DNA of 64,000 nt from Bacteroidota bacterium. GTDB taxonomy: Bacteria > Bacteroidota > Bacteroidia > Bacteroidales > JAAUTT01. Shown here in pieces: positions 36,740 through 45,095 of this stretch. Numbering within the stretch: position 1 is the stretch's first letter; each line of letters opens with the position of its first letter. The notes below the pieces were generated by a model. That model made no database searches and was not told where the DNA came from. It saw only the letters and a program-made list of their open reading frames with translations. Position numbers and translations under genes: made by a program. The DNA lies in the NCBI GenBank assembly GCA_023429135.1, contig JAEYWD010000028.1:186001-250000 (forward strand), written 5' to 3'.

Positions 36740-38709
36740 TTAGAATCTATTACTTCCTTTAACTTATCAAAAATTTCGATAAAAATTTTTGGCATTCTTT
36801 TCTTTAATACGTCATCCTCAATAGCTGATAATGCTAATAAATGAGTTGAAGGCTTTCCCCTATAAAGGAAGTGATAGTTATACCAAATCATTAATTCTTT
36901 TTCTTCTTCAGTATAAGTTGCACCTTTTGCATCATCAGATTTAAGGGTTGCATGAATTGCGTTTTCAAGCTTGATAGCAAATTTACTAGCTTCTTTTCCT
37001 TTGTCGGGGATCTCAGGTCCTCCACCTTTTGGTACTGCAATCTTGTATTCCTCGAAAAATTCCTTAAGGAGTAAAAAGTCTAAATCTAGTGGGGTAGCGT
37101 AAAACACATTATATTCATTTAGACGCTTAATCCAACCATCTAAGGTTGTTATTTTTGTTACATCCCAAGTATGCATTTTTTCAAATTTATCTTCTGATAA
37201 AACGCCATTGGTAGTTAATAATAATTCATCTCTGTCTGCTCCAATATCAATTAATTGCTGAAGTGCATATTTAATTCTTCCCCATCCGCCTCCTTCTCTT
37301 TCTCTGTCTAAATCTAATAGAGTGATGTATGGTATATCTAAGGTATTCAATAATTTCCAAATATGATTTACAAAACGATGACCAAGAGGAACAAAAGTTA
37401 TTGTATTATCATCAAAATCTGTGTTATATAATTTTGACAATTTGTTAAAAACGATTTCCTCACTATCACCTTCTCCAATTAAAACGAGTTTTGCGAAATA
37501 TATCTCTGGATAATTTTGAACAGCCTCTTTAATGTATTTATAAGCTTCATCCTCTTTTACAGGAAGAGTAATCGTTTTTACAACAGTTGTGTAATTGTCA
37601 TTAATTCGGAAATGGCAAATTGCTTCTGGTGTAATGCGTTTAATTATTGCTGGTGTATGAGAAGTTAATACAACTTGTACCTCCGACTGCTCTGATATCA
37701 CTTTAAGATTTTTTATCACTCGGCCTAATAATTGAGGAGCTATGTGGTTCTCAGGTTCTTCAATGGCTAGCATTGTTAGAAGAGGTTTTTCCACATCCAC
37801 TCCATCAATTTCAGATTCAATTTTTAAAAGAGTACAAACTAGTGTTATATAAAATAAAGACCGTAAGCCTTCTCCCAGATCGTCAACACGATATGGCTTT
37901 TCACCTTCTGGTGGTGAAAATTCAATGTCCAGTTTTTTTAGAATTGAATCAAGATCGCTGTTACCAAATTTAAAATTGGCATCAGAATAGCGCTTATCTT
38001 TATGGAAAGTTTTCCAGGAATCACCAAGTTCTGTCTGAATATTGGTAAAACCGGGAAGCTTTTCAAACAGAGCGTTTATCTCGTCTAATTTTTCAACAAA
38101 ATCAGATTTTAGTTCTTCTGAGTCCCAATTTATCTTTTTTAAAAGCCTATATAATATCGTCCCTGATGCAAATTTTAATTGTTCAGATGGCTTTCGAATA
38201 GCTGGTACATAGATTAATTGAAATAATGATTTGTAGTGAGGACTAAAAATCGTTTTTGAATCATCCTGTTCTGCTGAACCTACTGGAACAGTTATAAAGT
38301 TTATATGAGTTTCAATAATACCTTCCGGGTCTATTTTTGATTCTTCCCATGTAGATTCCAAACGGATTCTTAAGTACGGTTCACCTTTAGGTTCATCGAC
38401 AATCATATTTTTGAAAAAATGGGGTATCTCTTTTTCTCCATTCTTCTCTGAAAAATGGAAAATTACCTCAATAGACAGATCGCTTCTTTTTATATCAGAA
38501 GGGGATACATCTTTAGGAATGTGGAAATCTTGTTTTGTTATCTCTCGTTCCCAAGAATTAATTCCAAATATTTTCCTTAAAGCCTCAAGAGCAGCAGTTT
38601 TACCAGAGCTATTATAGCCAATAATTGCAATCAAATCATCATTAAAGGGTATGACTTCTTCCTGTTTAAAAGATTTGAAGTTTTTTATTTTTAATGCTGA
38701 GATCCTCAT
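36736..38709 (-). CDS. gajA: OLD-family ATPase-TOPRIM nuclease of a Gabija-like system
   Basis: This protein of 657 residues starts with an ABC-type ATPase: Walker A IIGYNSSGKT (about 29-38), signature DDLGEGLRSLFYI near 276, Walker B LLTMLAIEEPENH near 307 and H-loop VVLTSHTPAI near 346. A TOPRIM domain follows, with the glutamate in LVLIGEGDSEE (about 406-416) and the acidic pair in ITLLDLDRERE (about 462-472). This is a class 2 OLD nuclease, as in GajA, which nicks DNA when nucleotides fall. It is longer than GajA (about 578 residues) because of extra C-terminal sequence. It precedes the helicase gene and lies 44 bp from the RloB gene. Confidence 0.85.
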   Translation of the reverse strand: MRISALKIKNFKSFKQEEVIPFNDDLIAIIGYNSSGKTAALEALRKIFGINSWEREITKQDFHIPKDVSPSDIKRSDLSIEVIFHFSEKNGEKEIPHFFKNMIVDEPKGEPYLRIRLESTWEESKIDPEGIIETHINFITVPVGSAEQDDSKTIFSPHYKSLFQLIYVPAIRKPSEQLKFASGTILYRLLKKINWDSEELKSDFVEKLDEINALFEKLPGFTNIQTELGDSWKTFHKDKRYSDANFKFGNSDLDSILKKLDIEFSPPEGEKPYRVDDLGEGLRSLFYITLVCTLLKIESEIDGVDVEKPLLTMLAIEEPENHIAPQLLGRVIKNLKVISEQSEVQVVLTSHTPAIIKRITPEAICHFRINDNYTTVVKTITLPVKEDEAYKYIKEAVQNYPEIYFAKLVLIGEGDSEEIVFNKLSKLYNTDFDDNTITFVPLGHRFVNHIWKLLNTLDIPYITLLDLDREREGGGWGRIKYALQQLIDIGADRDELLLTTNGVLSEDKFEKMHTWDVTKITTLDGWIKRLNEYNVFYATPLDLDFLLLKEFFEEYKIAVPKGGGPEIPDKGKEASKFAIKLENAIHATLKSDDAKGATYTEEEKELMIWYNYHFLYRGKPSTHLLALSAIEDDVLKKRMPKIFIEIFDKLKEVIDSK

Positions 38710-38753
38710 ACTATAGTTTTAAGTTTAGTGTTAGTTAATCTAAATAATTGTTC

Positions 38754-39365
38754 TTATAAAAATTTCTGAGATTCAAAGTACTTTATAGCGATATGTGCTT
38801 TAGAAAATGGGAAGTGACTACCCTTGTCTCCGTTTTCTTTCTCAGTAAGTATTGAAGAAGAATTGTTGCTGGCGGTTTCCTGCTTTCCGTTGGAGCATAA
38901 TGTTTCAACCCACTTGGAATTTTTAAGGTAAGCCTCTCCTTTAGAATATCCTTGCATATATTTTACCAAAAGGGTAATAACCTCGGAAGCATTATTGAAT
39001 TCACGGGTTGTCTTTAGAAAATGCAGTAGAAACCAAAACTCGATGCTAGGCATAGTTTCACAGATAAACACTTCCTTTACATCAGCATATTTATTTTTTA
39101 GCTTTTCAAATTCAGAGATTTTATTCTGGTTTACGATTGTATCGTAATCGGTAAAATAGATTATTTGATCACAACCGCCAGATAAGTATTCATCAATAAT
39201 ATTTCCTGCAGTTTCAATGGTAATTCTGGAAAAGAGCGATGGACGAATGGTGTATTTATACCCTTTAAGCGTTTTTAAATGCTTCAGGTAATACTGTTCC
39301 GTTTGTCCATCGCCTAATACCACATAGGTTTTTCGAGTTTCTCGTTTGCCGGATTGCCTTCCCAT
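38754..39365 (-). CDS. rloB: RloB/AbiLii-like protein
   Basis: This protein of 203 residues has the RloB pattern: an N-terminal acidic motif with strand (TYVVLGDGQTEQYYLKHL, about 13-30), an Asp-rich strand (QIIYFTDYDTIVNQ, about 67-80) and the family motif PSIEFWFLLHFLKT (about 105-118). The fold is TOPRIM-like and probably nucleolytic. The first acidic position reads GDG rather than the more usual EG. The gene starts 2 bp after the AAA ATPase gene. ATPase plus RloB corresponds to the abortive-infection system AbiL (AbiLi/AbiLii). Confidence 0.82.
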   Translation of the reverse strand: MGRQSGKRETRKTYVVLGDGQTEQYYLKHLKTLKGYKYTIRPSLFSRITIETAGNIIDEYLSGGCDQIIYFTDYDTIVNQNKISEFEKLKNKYADVKEVFICETMPSIEFWFLLHFLKTTREFNNASEVITLLVKYMQGYSKGEAYLKNSKWVETLCSNGKQETASNNSSSILTEKENGDKGSHFPFSKAHIAIKYFESQKFL

Positions 39366-39367
39366 AT

Positions 39368-40648
39368 TTAATCCTCCAGGTTAGGTATAGCCCCAAACTT
39401 ACCTTGCTTGTAAGCATTGTAAAACGAGAGCTCTTTACGGAAGTTAAAATCGGCCATTGAGTATATGGAGGTAGCTCCATCTTTACCTTTCTCGGTAAAC
39501 CAAATGGCATCCTTTCGCAAGATTTCCTTTTCCTGTAGTAAGGAAAGATTGTGCGTTGTAAATAATAACTGAGCATTTTTCGATTTACGAAGAAACTCAC
39601 GAAGGAAGTGCATCACCAATAGTGGATGTAATGCAGACCCAATTTCATCAATAGATAGAAAAGCATCCTTTTCAACTGTATTGAAAAAAGGAGCTGACAA
39701 ACCGTAATATCTTAAAGTCCCCTGCGATTCAAGCGATTCTGGTAATTTGTGAAATACTTCTTTACCTTTACTTAGAACCCGATGTTCGAAAATTGTTTTC
39801 TCGACTGGAATTCCCTTTTCTTTTAACATTTTAGCTTTTGCATCATCAGGGAAAGGGCCATTCTCAAGCATTTTTAATAAGTCTTCCGGTATATTCTCCA
39901 ATGCTTCTTCGAAGGATATGTCCGAGATATTAAAATCGGCCTCTTTGATAAAATCCAAGGCAAGTTTTTTGATTCTTCCATCTGATTTGATATGCCTATC
40001 AGAATATTTAGTAAGCGAAGTATACGGGTCGATAGTAGGCATCATTTGATTTTTTAGCCAATTCCCAGGCCTACTAAGTTCAGGTAAAGCAAGGTTTACC
40101 TGTGAATATGCTGCAAGTACAGACATATTCTTTAAAGTTTTTAGCTGAATTGCCTCTTTAGCCTGTTCGGAAATCTTTATTTTAGGGCCGAAAGCAACCA
40201 CAGAAACTTGTTTGCTCTCATCGAAATATCGGTCAAAAATGACCGCAGGCTGAGTTCCCGGGTAATAATAAAGAACTTCTTTCAGGACGCTTTCACTATC
40301 GATTTCTAGTAGATATCTATGTTTAAATCCTTCAACATAAAATATGAGTTCAAAACTACCAGATTGATTACTGGTGTGGTCAAATAAAAATGGAATAAAA
40401 CGGGTTGATTTATCCCTTTCTTTAGGAATATTTTGCACAAAATTTCGAATAAAGCTGAAAGCATTAAGGAGATTACTTTTACCAGAAGCATTGGCTCCGT
40501 ATATCATCGCCATTTTAAGGATGCGAACACCGGGAGATGGTTCTGCAATGTAATACTCCTTAAGAGTATCGTCGGAGGTAGCTTCAAAACTGAAAGTAAC
40601 CTCATCTTTGAATGATAAAAAGTTGCGTATTTTGAGTTCGAGTATCAT
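39368..40648 (-). CDS. rloA: RloA/AbiLi-like AAA15 ATPase
   Basis: This ATPase of 426 residues begins with an SMC/OLD-like ABC head: MILELKIRNFLSFKDEVTFSF, Walker A YGANASGKSNLLNAF (about 47-61), Walker B AFLSIDEIGSALHP (about 327-340) and H-loop LLFTTHNLSLL near 365. It lacks a TOPRIM domain, which is instead provided by the RloB gene that follows 2 bp later. A promoter with a well-placed -7 box lies 30 bp upstream. The pair probably senses phage infection and triggers nuclease activity, by analogy with AbiL and PARIS. Confidence 0.85.
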   Translation of the reverse strand: MILELKIRNFLSFKDEVTFSFEATSDDTLKEYYIAEPSPGVRILKMAMIYGANASGKSNLLNAFSFIRNFVQNIPKERDKSTRFIPFLFDHTSNQSGSFELIFYVEGFKHRYLLEIDSESVLKEVLYYYPGTQPAVIFDRYFDESKQVSVVAFGPKIKISEQAKEAIQLKTLKNMSVLAAYSQVNLALPELSRPGNWLKNQMMPTIDPYTSLTKYSDRHIKSDGRIKKLALDFIKEADFNISDISFEEALENIPEDLLKMLENGPFPDDAKAKMLKEKGIPVEKTIFEHRVLSKGKEVFHKLPESLESQGTLRYYGLSAPFFNTVEKDAFLSIDEIGSALHPLLVMHFLREFLRKSKNAQLLFTTHNLSLLQEKEILRKDAIWFTEKGKDGATSIYSMADFNFRKELSFYNAYKQGKFGAIPNLED

Positions 40649-40677
40649 GTCTATTTTTAATTATTGTAATTTGATTA

Positions 40678-40708
40678 CAAAATTAATAAATAGAAATATA
40701 AAACGCAA
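40678..40708 (-). promoter_or_regulatory. Promoter of the rloAB (and probably gajAB) genes
   Basis: On the minus strand TTG (40708-40706), a 20-bp spacer and TAATTTTG (40685-40678) fit the Bacteroidota consensus. It ends 30 bp before the rloA ATG. The four genes down to 34871 have gaps of at most 44 bp and could be one transcript. Confidence 0.6.
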
Positions 40709-40776
40709 TTCTATTTTTATTTTTTGCATTAAATTTGCATTTACACAAAATATAAATTTAAAAGCTGATATTTACA

Positions 40777-40823
40777 CCGACGTTTACACCGACACGTCGG
40801 AGAAAATGTTGCAGTAACGTCGG
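40777..40823. promoter_or_regulatory. CCGACGT/ACGTCGG operator-like cluster
   Basis: CCGACGT (40777-40783) and ACGTCGG (40794-40800) form an inverted repeat, another ACGTCGG lies at 40817-40823, and CCGAC recurs at 40789-40793. ACGTCGGAGAAAA is repeated directly. The cluster lies about 130 bp upstream of rloA and 130 bp past the end of the gene at 40954, and stands out from its AT-rich surroundings. Confidence 0.45.
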
Positions 40824-40953
40824 AGAAAAATTCTTTTTTAAGATGCTAGGGGCAATTCCAGTCCGACTCTTCTTATACCAAAACATGATCCATCTAAAAG
40901 TAAATCTTCCAGGAAACTATCATAAAATGATAATGTAGTGAAAAGTTTACTCG

Positions 40954-41553
40954 TCATTTCAGGTCTGAGGTGCTGATAAGGGTGTAGCTAAACGTTTTCC
41001 CCCAATATTTCTCTGCTTTTTCGCAAAGCGAAATGAATTTGTTAAATTGGCCAGAATCGGCAAAGACATGACAACCGGCGGACCATTGGTTTACGTTAAT
41101 GGTTTTGCCAGAGAGGTTTGCCCGGTGTATATTGATGCCGAATATTCCGGTTTCTTCGCGACTGGATGCAAGATCGAGGTAATTGTCTTTATTGAAATCG
41201 CGTATTACTGTAACAGGCATAAACTGCATCAATGCTTTGTATTTGCCTTGGTGCAAACCGAGGCAATAGCAATGCAGATATTGGCCTTCTTTTAGTATTG
41301 CAGTTCCTTTTGGGCTTAATGGGTGATTAAGGTAATACAAACCGGGGTCGGTAGTGGCCTCGTATTTATTGAAGTTCCACTGGCCTTTATATTTCCACAT
41401 TACGACGGTGTAATCATCGAAACTGTTAGGTGTGCGATTGTTGTTTCGAATGCCGATGATGTTGAGGCTGTAAGGTAAGTTGTCGGTTTCGAATATTTCG
41501 TAACCTTTGAATTTAAGCGCATTGTAAACTGAATCGAAGGTTATAGATGCCAT
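40954..41553 (-). CDS. L,D-transpeptidase-like protein of the element
   Basis: This protein of 199 residues starts at ATG 41553 (MASITFDSVYNAL); an upstream start at 41589 is less likely. The C-terminal part holds FGINIHRAN and NQWSAGCHVFAD, which resembles the His and Ser-x-Gly-Cys pair of YkuD-type L,D-transpeptidases and of related phage-borne peptidoglycan enzymes. There is no signal peptide. In mobile elements such a protein could help cross or remodel the cell wall. It is the last gene of the row of element genes and is preceded by structured repeat R1. Confidence 0.6.
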   Translation of the reverse strand: MASITFDSVYNALKFKGYEIFETDNLPYSLNIIGIRNNNRTPNSFDDYTVVMWKYKGQWNFNKYEATTDPGLYYLNHPLSPKGTAILKEGQYLHCYCLGLHQGKYKALMQFMPVTVIRDFNKDNYLDLASSREETGIFGINIHRANLSGKTINVNQWSAGCHVFADSGQFNKFISLCEKAEKYWGKTFSYTLISTSDLK

Positions 41554-41602
41554 AATTTGAGAATTTGAAGATTTGAAAATGAAATACAAATGCTTTTTTC
41601 TT

Positions 41603-41721
41603 CATACTTTTTTATCGAAAAAAGTATGCAAAAACTCCTGACTGCAAGAACTCGCTCCGGCTATCGCCTTCGCTCAAACAGCTTGCAGCCGATAAGGAAT
41701 TTTATTTTTGACGCTTCGCGG
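41603..41721. repeat. Structured intergenic element R1
   Basis: The element starts with the hairpin CATACTTTTTT-ATCG-AAAAAAGTATG (41603-41628), continues with a GACTGC... segment whose CTGCAAG pairs with CTTGCAG about 40 bases later, and ends with ATAAGGAAT and a GACGCTTCGCGG tail. It fills the gap between the ATPase gene and the gene at 40954. Copies R2 and R3 occupy the next two gaps. Confidence 0.85.
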
Positions 41722-41761
41722 ACTACTGCGATTATGTGTAATGAGATTGATGTTATTCATA

Positions 41762-42376
41762 TTAAATGCGTTTGTCTTTGGCGGAGTCGCTGAAGGCGAT
41801 GAGGTTGAATTGTTCGCGGAGGCGGCTACGAATGCGGGTGCCGTATAACTCCTCGATCTCGCTGCTGTTGAGATTGGTTGTGAGATGGGTGAGCATGCTG
41901 CGGGACACGAATAGATCGTACCTGGAGAGGAGTATTTCGGCCATGACATTGCAGTCGTTGCCGTAATATTTAAGGTTGTTTTCGGTACCCAGGTCATCGA
42001 AGCACCAGGTGCGAGGGGTGTCGTTTTTGAATGACAGTTTGCTGTACTTGTGTATTACGGAGTATCCGTCCTGGATGAATTCGAAGCTGACATCGCGACA
42101 GGATTTTATGAGGAATCGTTCTTCGGGTTTCTGAAAGTACCTGATGATATTCATTAACGAGGTTTTACCGCAACCTACCGGGCCGGAAAGCAGAATTCCT
42201 TTCCGGAAGGAAAGATTGTGCTTTCCGGCTTCGGTACTGTCTCTGAGGAAATAGATCAACAGTTTGTAAATGATTTCGTAATCGTCGGCGATGACTGTGA
42301 ATCCGGGATGATATAGTTTTTTTCCGATGGATTCGATAGATGCAAGGCATTGGGTGAAATCGAAAGTGGAGCTCAT
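41762..42376 (-). CDS. DnaC/IstB-like AAA ATPase
   Basis: This protein of about 204 residues starts at ATG 42376 (MSSTFDFTQCL) or at 42391. Walker A LLSGPVGCGKTSL lies near 65 and the Walker B-like WCFDDLGTENN near 118; the region SMLTHLTTNLNSSEIEELYG with the following TRIRSRLREQFN matches sensor I and the arginine finger of DnaC/IstB-type ATPases. Such proteins load the replicative helicase or serve transposition. With the replication-initiator-like gene upstream, autonomous replication of the excised element is plausible. Confidence 0.8.
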   Translation of the reverse strand: MSSTFDFTQCLASIESIGKKLYHPGFTVIADDYEIIYKLLIYFLRDSTEAGKHNLSFRKGILLSGPVGCGKTSLMNIIRYFQKPEERFLIKSCRDVSFEFIQDGYSVIHKYSKLSFKNDTPRTWCFDDLGTENNLKYYGNDCNVMAEILLSRYDLFVSRSMLTHLTTNLNSSEIEELYGTRIRSRLREQFNLIAFSDSAKDKRI

Positions 42377-42465
42377 ATTTTTTAGTATCAAGTATCAAGA
42401 CACAAGTATCAAGAGTCAGAAACTTCTCAGGAAATTGAGCAAAAAGTAACTAACAGCCTTTTTCT

Positions 42466-42595
42466 CATACTTTCTTTGGGAAAAGAAAGTAAGCAAAGAA
42501 TCCTTGACCGCAGCAACGCGGTCCGTCTCCTGCGTCGACTTCCCTTGAACGGGCTGCGGCCAGTAAGGAATTTATTTATTACGGCTTCGCCGCGC
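42466..42595. repeat. Structured intergenic element R2
   Basis: Hairpin ACTTTCTTTGGGAAAAGAAAGT (about 42469-42490) is followed by CCGCAGC, which pairs with GCTGCGG (about 60 bases later), then AGTAAGGAATTTATT and the ACGGCTTCGCCGCG tail. The paired bases differ from those in R1 and R3 but keep complementarity. It lies between the initiator-like gene and the ATPase gene. Confidence 0.82.
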
Positions 42596-42658
42596 TTCGA
42601 ATGATGAAAGGGTATCTCATAAAAGAACCAAGTGAACAGCCAAATACAAGCATTATAC

Positions 42659-43447
42659 TTAGAGTGGTTCGCCATAGTTTTTGGATTGATTGAGATTGGT
42701 TTGACTGTTGCCTGAGGGTTTGGGTTTGGGTGCAAACTTTGGGATGTTGAGGATCCAGTTTCGGGCTGCGGCTTTCCAATCTTTCATTTTGGCACGGCCA
42801 CCCACCAGCCAGCCGTTACTTTCGAAGTAGTTGAAAAACTTTTCGGCTTCGACTGCCGGGAAGTTCTTTTCATCGAAATAGATTTTGACATGTTCCAACG
42901 GTGGAGGAATGGAACCGGACGAATTGGTTTCCTCCTTCCTTTTCTCTTGGATGAATCCTGAAGAACCGGAACTTTCGCCTGCGGCATCGGCTTTTCTTTC
43001 TTTTTGGCCGCAACTTTTTTCTTTCTTTTCATACTTATTCATATCAGAATATTTTGATTCAAAATTTTGTGCTTGTCCAATCAAGTTTTGTTTGTTTTCT
43101 ATGTTTGTATTGTTTATAAAAGGTCTCAAAGCCATTTCACTACCTTTATCAGTACCATTATCAAAAGTGTACAGGTAAATGAGACTTCCTTTATGGGGAT
43201 TATATGACGGTTCGTACCGTATATAATTCCACAGGTGCAATTCTTTCAAGCACTTTGTATAAGTATTGACCGAACCGATTTTTGACATTTTCATCACTTC
43301 GTCACGGGAAATTGAAACCGGATTATTGAAATAGTTGAGGTTCCAACGACGGAATAATGACATGTACAGGCTAATATGAAATGGTGTAAGGCGCGGATCG
43401 CTATCCATGATCTCGAAAATAGCGGTGAGATGCTTGATGTAGTTCAT
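42659..43447 (-). CDS. DnaD-like replication initiator of the element
   Basis: This protein of 262 residues has an N-terminal winged-helix region (about 15-105) with SRDEVMKMSKIGSVNTYTKC as a likely recognition helix, a disordered charged centre (about 135-200), and a C-terminal segment (YFDEKNFPAVEAEKFFNYFE, then WKAAARNWILN) typical of replication proteins in Bacteroidota mobile elements. It is followed by the DnaC-like ATPase, as in many initiator/loader pairs. Gaps on both sides hold structured elements R3 and R2. Confidence 0.75.
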   Translation of the reverse strand: MNYIKHLTAIFEIMDSDPRLTPFHISLYMSLFRRWNLNYFNNPVSISRDEVMKMSKIGSVNTYTKCLKELHLWNYIRYEPSYNPHKGSLIYLYTFDNGTDKGSEMALRPFINNTNIENKQNLIGQAQNFESKYSDMNKYEKKEKSCGQKERKADAAGESSGSSGFIQEKRKEETNSSGSIPPPLEHVKIYFDEKNFPAVEAEKFFNYFESNGWLVGGRAKMKDWKAAARNWILNIPKFAPKPKPSGNSQTNLNQSKNYGEPL

Positions 43448-43493
43448 TCATTTCTTTAGTCACTAAAAAGCATAGAATTGATTTGATTTATTT

Positions 43494-43619
43494 CTTACTT
43501 TTTTATCGAAAAAAGTAAGCAAAAAACTCCTGACTGGCTGAACTTGCTCCGCCTCCTGTGTCGGCTGCGCTCAAACAGCAGCCAGCCAATAAGGAATACA
43601 TAAATGACGGCTGCGCCGG
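43494..43619. repeat. Structured intergenic element R3
   Basis: Hairpin CTTACTTTTTT-ATCG-AAAAAAGTAAG (43494-43519) is followed by CTGGCTG, which pairs with CAGCCAG about 50 bases later, then ATAAGGAATACATAAAT and the GACGGCTGCGCCGG tail. It lies between the HTH gene and the initiator-like gene. Confidence 0.85.
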
Positions 43620-43635
43620 TTGCTTCGAAAAAAAG

Positions 43636-43929
43636 CTATCGGTTTGTGAAAAGATTAGGCTGTGCTTGTTTGCGGGATTGGAGCATTTCCTGGATATCGG
43701 CGTAATCGTAGTACATTACACCACCGATTTTGGTGTATGGCAGGGTGCCATTTAAACGAAGGTTCTGAAGTGTGCCTGGTGATATGTTCAGGATTTTACG
43801 GACTTCGTAGGATTTTAACCATTTTTTGGAAGGTTCACCATTGTGCTCTTTAAAAAGTTGTTTGATTTCGTCGAGTAATTCCATTTTAAACTCTCGTAAA
43901 TCGTCGGTTGTGATAATCTCTGTTGCCAT
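43636..43929 (-). CDS. Excisionase-like HTH (MerR/HTH_17) protein
   Basis: This protein of 97 residues has a charged N-terminal helix and an HTH_17 domain at about 37-88 (SYEVRKILNISPGTLQNLRL followed by PYTKIGGVMYYDYADIQEML). Proteins of this size and kind act as recombination directionality factors or small regulators in Bacteroides conjugative and mobilisable elements. It lies just downstream of rteC and heads the replication genes. Confidence 0.88.
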   Translation of the reverse strand: MATEIITTDDLREFKMELLDEIKQLFKEHNGEPSKKWLKSYEVRKILNISPGTLQNLRLNGTLPYTKIGGVMYYDYADIQEMLQSRKQAQPNLFTNR

Positions 43930-43996
43930 ATCTTATTTTTTTGAAGTTTTGTATATCAAATTTCAATAAATAGGCAGAAACTTTTCACCAAGGTAT

Positions 43997-44008
43997 AACC
44001 AAGTTGGT
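43997..44008. promoter_or_regulatory. ACCAAGTTGGT palindrome before the excisionase-like gene
   Basis: AACCAAGTTGGT is a palindrome about 70 bp upstream of the HTH gene. The same 12-mer occurs in the rteC terminator stem at 44083-44094. A DNA-binding protein of the element could use this site; this is an inference. Confidence 0.35.
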
Positions 44009-44063
44009 AATAAATTAGTTTTGAGCTTTTTTGATCTAATTTAGATTGAATTTTAGCAATATA

Positions 44064-44107
44064 GTGCTTAAAAAACAAAACAACCAAGTTGGTGTCAACT
44101 TGGTTGT
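44064..44107 (-). terminator. Terminator of rteC
   Basis: ACAACCAAGTTG (44080-44091) and CAACTTGGTTGT (44096-44107) form a perfect 12-bp stem. On the minus strand it is followed by TTGTTTTTT. It touches the rteC stop codon. Confidence 0.9.
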
Positions 44108-44959
44108 TTATTCGTCTTGTTCGTTCATTCTTTTAATCAGCGCAGCTTTTAGAGAATCGAGGTATTTGGTAGGATTTTGCCGGCCTTTTATTTGCTGGTA
44201 ATCCCTATAATAATCACCCAGGTCGATATTAAACATCGATTCCATAAAACTGGCCAGTTCCTTGATACCGGTATTTCCGCAGTTAATACTTCTGGCCGAA
44301 TGAACCGCGTAAATGAATTCGGTAAGGGCAATTTTGGAGTCAGTCCAGGTATATTTTTCAATGGGTGTAGAAAAATTCTTGTTGGTGGCATATTCTTTTT
44401 GTTCAAGGATAAATAGCTCTGATTTAAGATAAACGCTTAGCTGGTCGTTGGCTAAAATTTTGGCAGCTTTATAATCGTGACTTGTGGAAAATTCGGGGTC
44501 GGCATCGTAAATAAAGGTGTCTACATGTAATCGAATATCGAGTTTTCCCCGAACGAAATATTTATCGTCGAGATAGGTCATATCGTTACGCATATACTGA
44601 TAAAATTCGAGATTTTCAGAAAAGTATTCTTCGAGCTTGTTGAGCTCGTTTACCAGGTATTTCTTTTGTGATTTATCGCTACCGTTAGGTCGTCTGGACT
44701 CGATGTTGAAAATCTTTACAAAATAGATGAGTTTACTGTAAATGGAGGGTTTTATTTCCTTAAAAAACAGAATTTCTTCTTCCTGCGATTGGAACTCATG
44801 GGTACTAATATATTGTTTTACATCTTTCAAACAATTGTTTATACAGTTGATAGATTGCTCAACTTTTTTCAGCAGAGAACAATCTTTATTTTCGATATTC
44901 CTGAGTGCAGGTTCAAGATTTTTACGTACTTCAAAAACATAATCTAACATTTGCAACAC
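44108..44959 (-). CDS. rteC: RteC-family regulator of the mobile element
   Basis: This protein of 283 residues matches the RteC family in length and in its helical C-terminus, with YTWTDSKIALTEFIYAVHSARSINCG (two overlapping segments near 200-225) being the typical RteC region, followed by FMESMFNIDLGDYYRDY. In CTnDOT, RteC activates the excision genes in response to the RteAB system. Here no RteA/RteB pair is nearby, so the upstream signal is unknown. It sits next to the excisionase-like gene, as expected. Confidence 0.88.
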   Translation of the reverse strand: MLQMLDYVFEVRKNLEPALRNIENKDCSLLKKVEQSINCINNCLKDVKQYISTHEFQSQEEEILFFKEIKPSIYSKLIYFVKIFNIESRRPNGSDKSQKKYLVNELNKLEEYFSENLEFYQYMRNDMTYLDDKYFVRGKLDIRLHVDTFIYDADPEFSTSHDYKAAKILANDQLSVYLKSELFILEQKEYATNKNFSTPIEKYTWTDSKIALTEFIYAVHSARSINCGNTGIKELASFMESMFNIDLGDYYRDYQQIKGRQNPTKYLDSLKAALIKRMNEQDE

Positions 44960-45095
44960 ATCCCATTAATACAAGCAATCAAGTTTCTGCCTCAAAGCAA
45001 CTCTACAATCCATCAACGTGTTGCAGAGGCTTAAGATGTTCTGAGTACTTTGTTTACAGATTCCGGTTTGGGCAGAAAATTTAATTACCGGACAA

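Noticed and set aside
40433..40817. Plus-strand frames opposite the start of rloA
   Set aside because: They lie antisense to the clear ATPase N-terminus and over its promoter, without protein-like content.
44989..45030. GCCTC...GAGGC inverted repeat after the TetR gene as a terminator
   Set aside because: Stem is interrupted and no T-run follows on the minus strand. It is recorded only as a possible weak hairpin.
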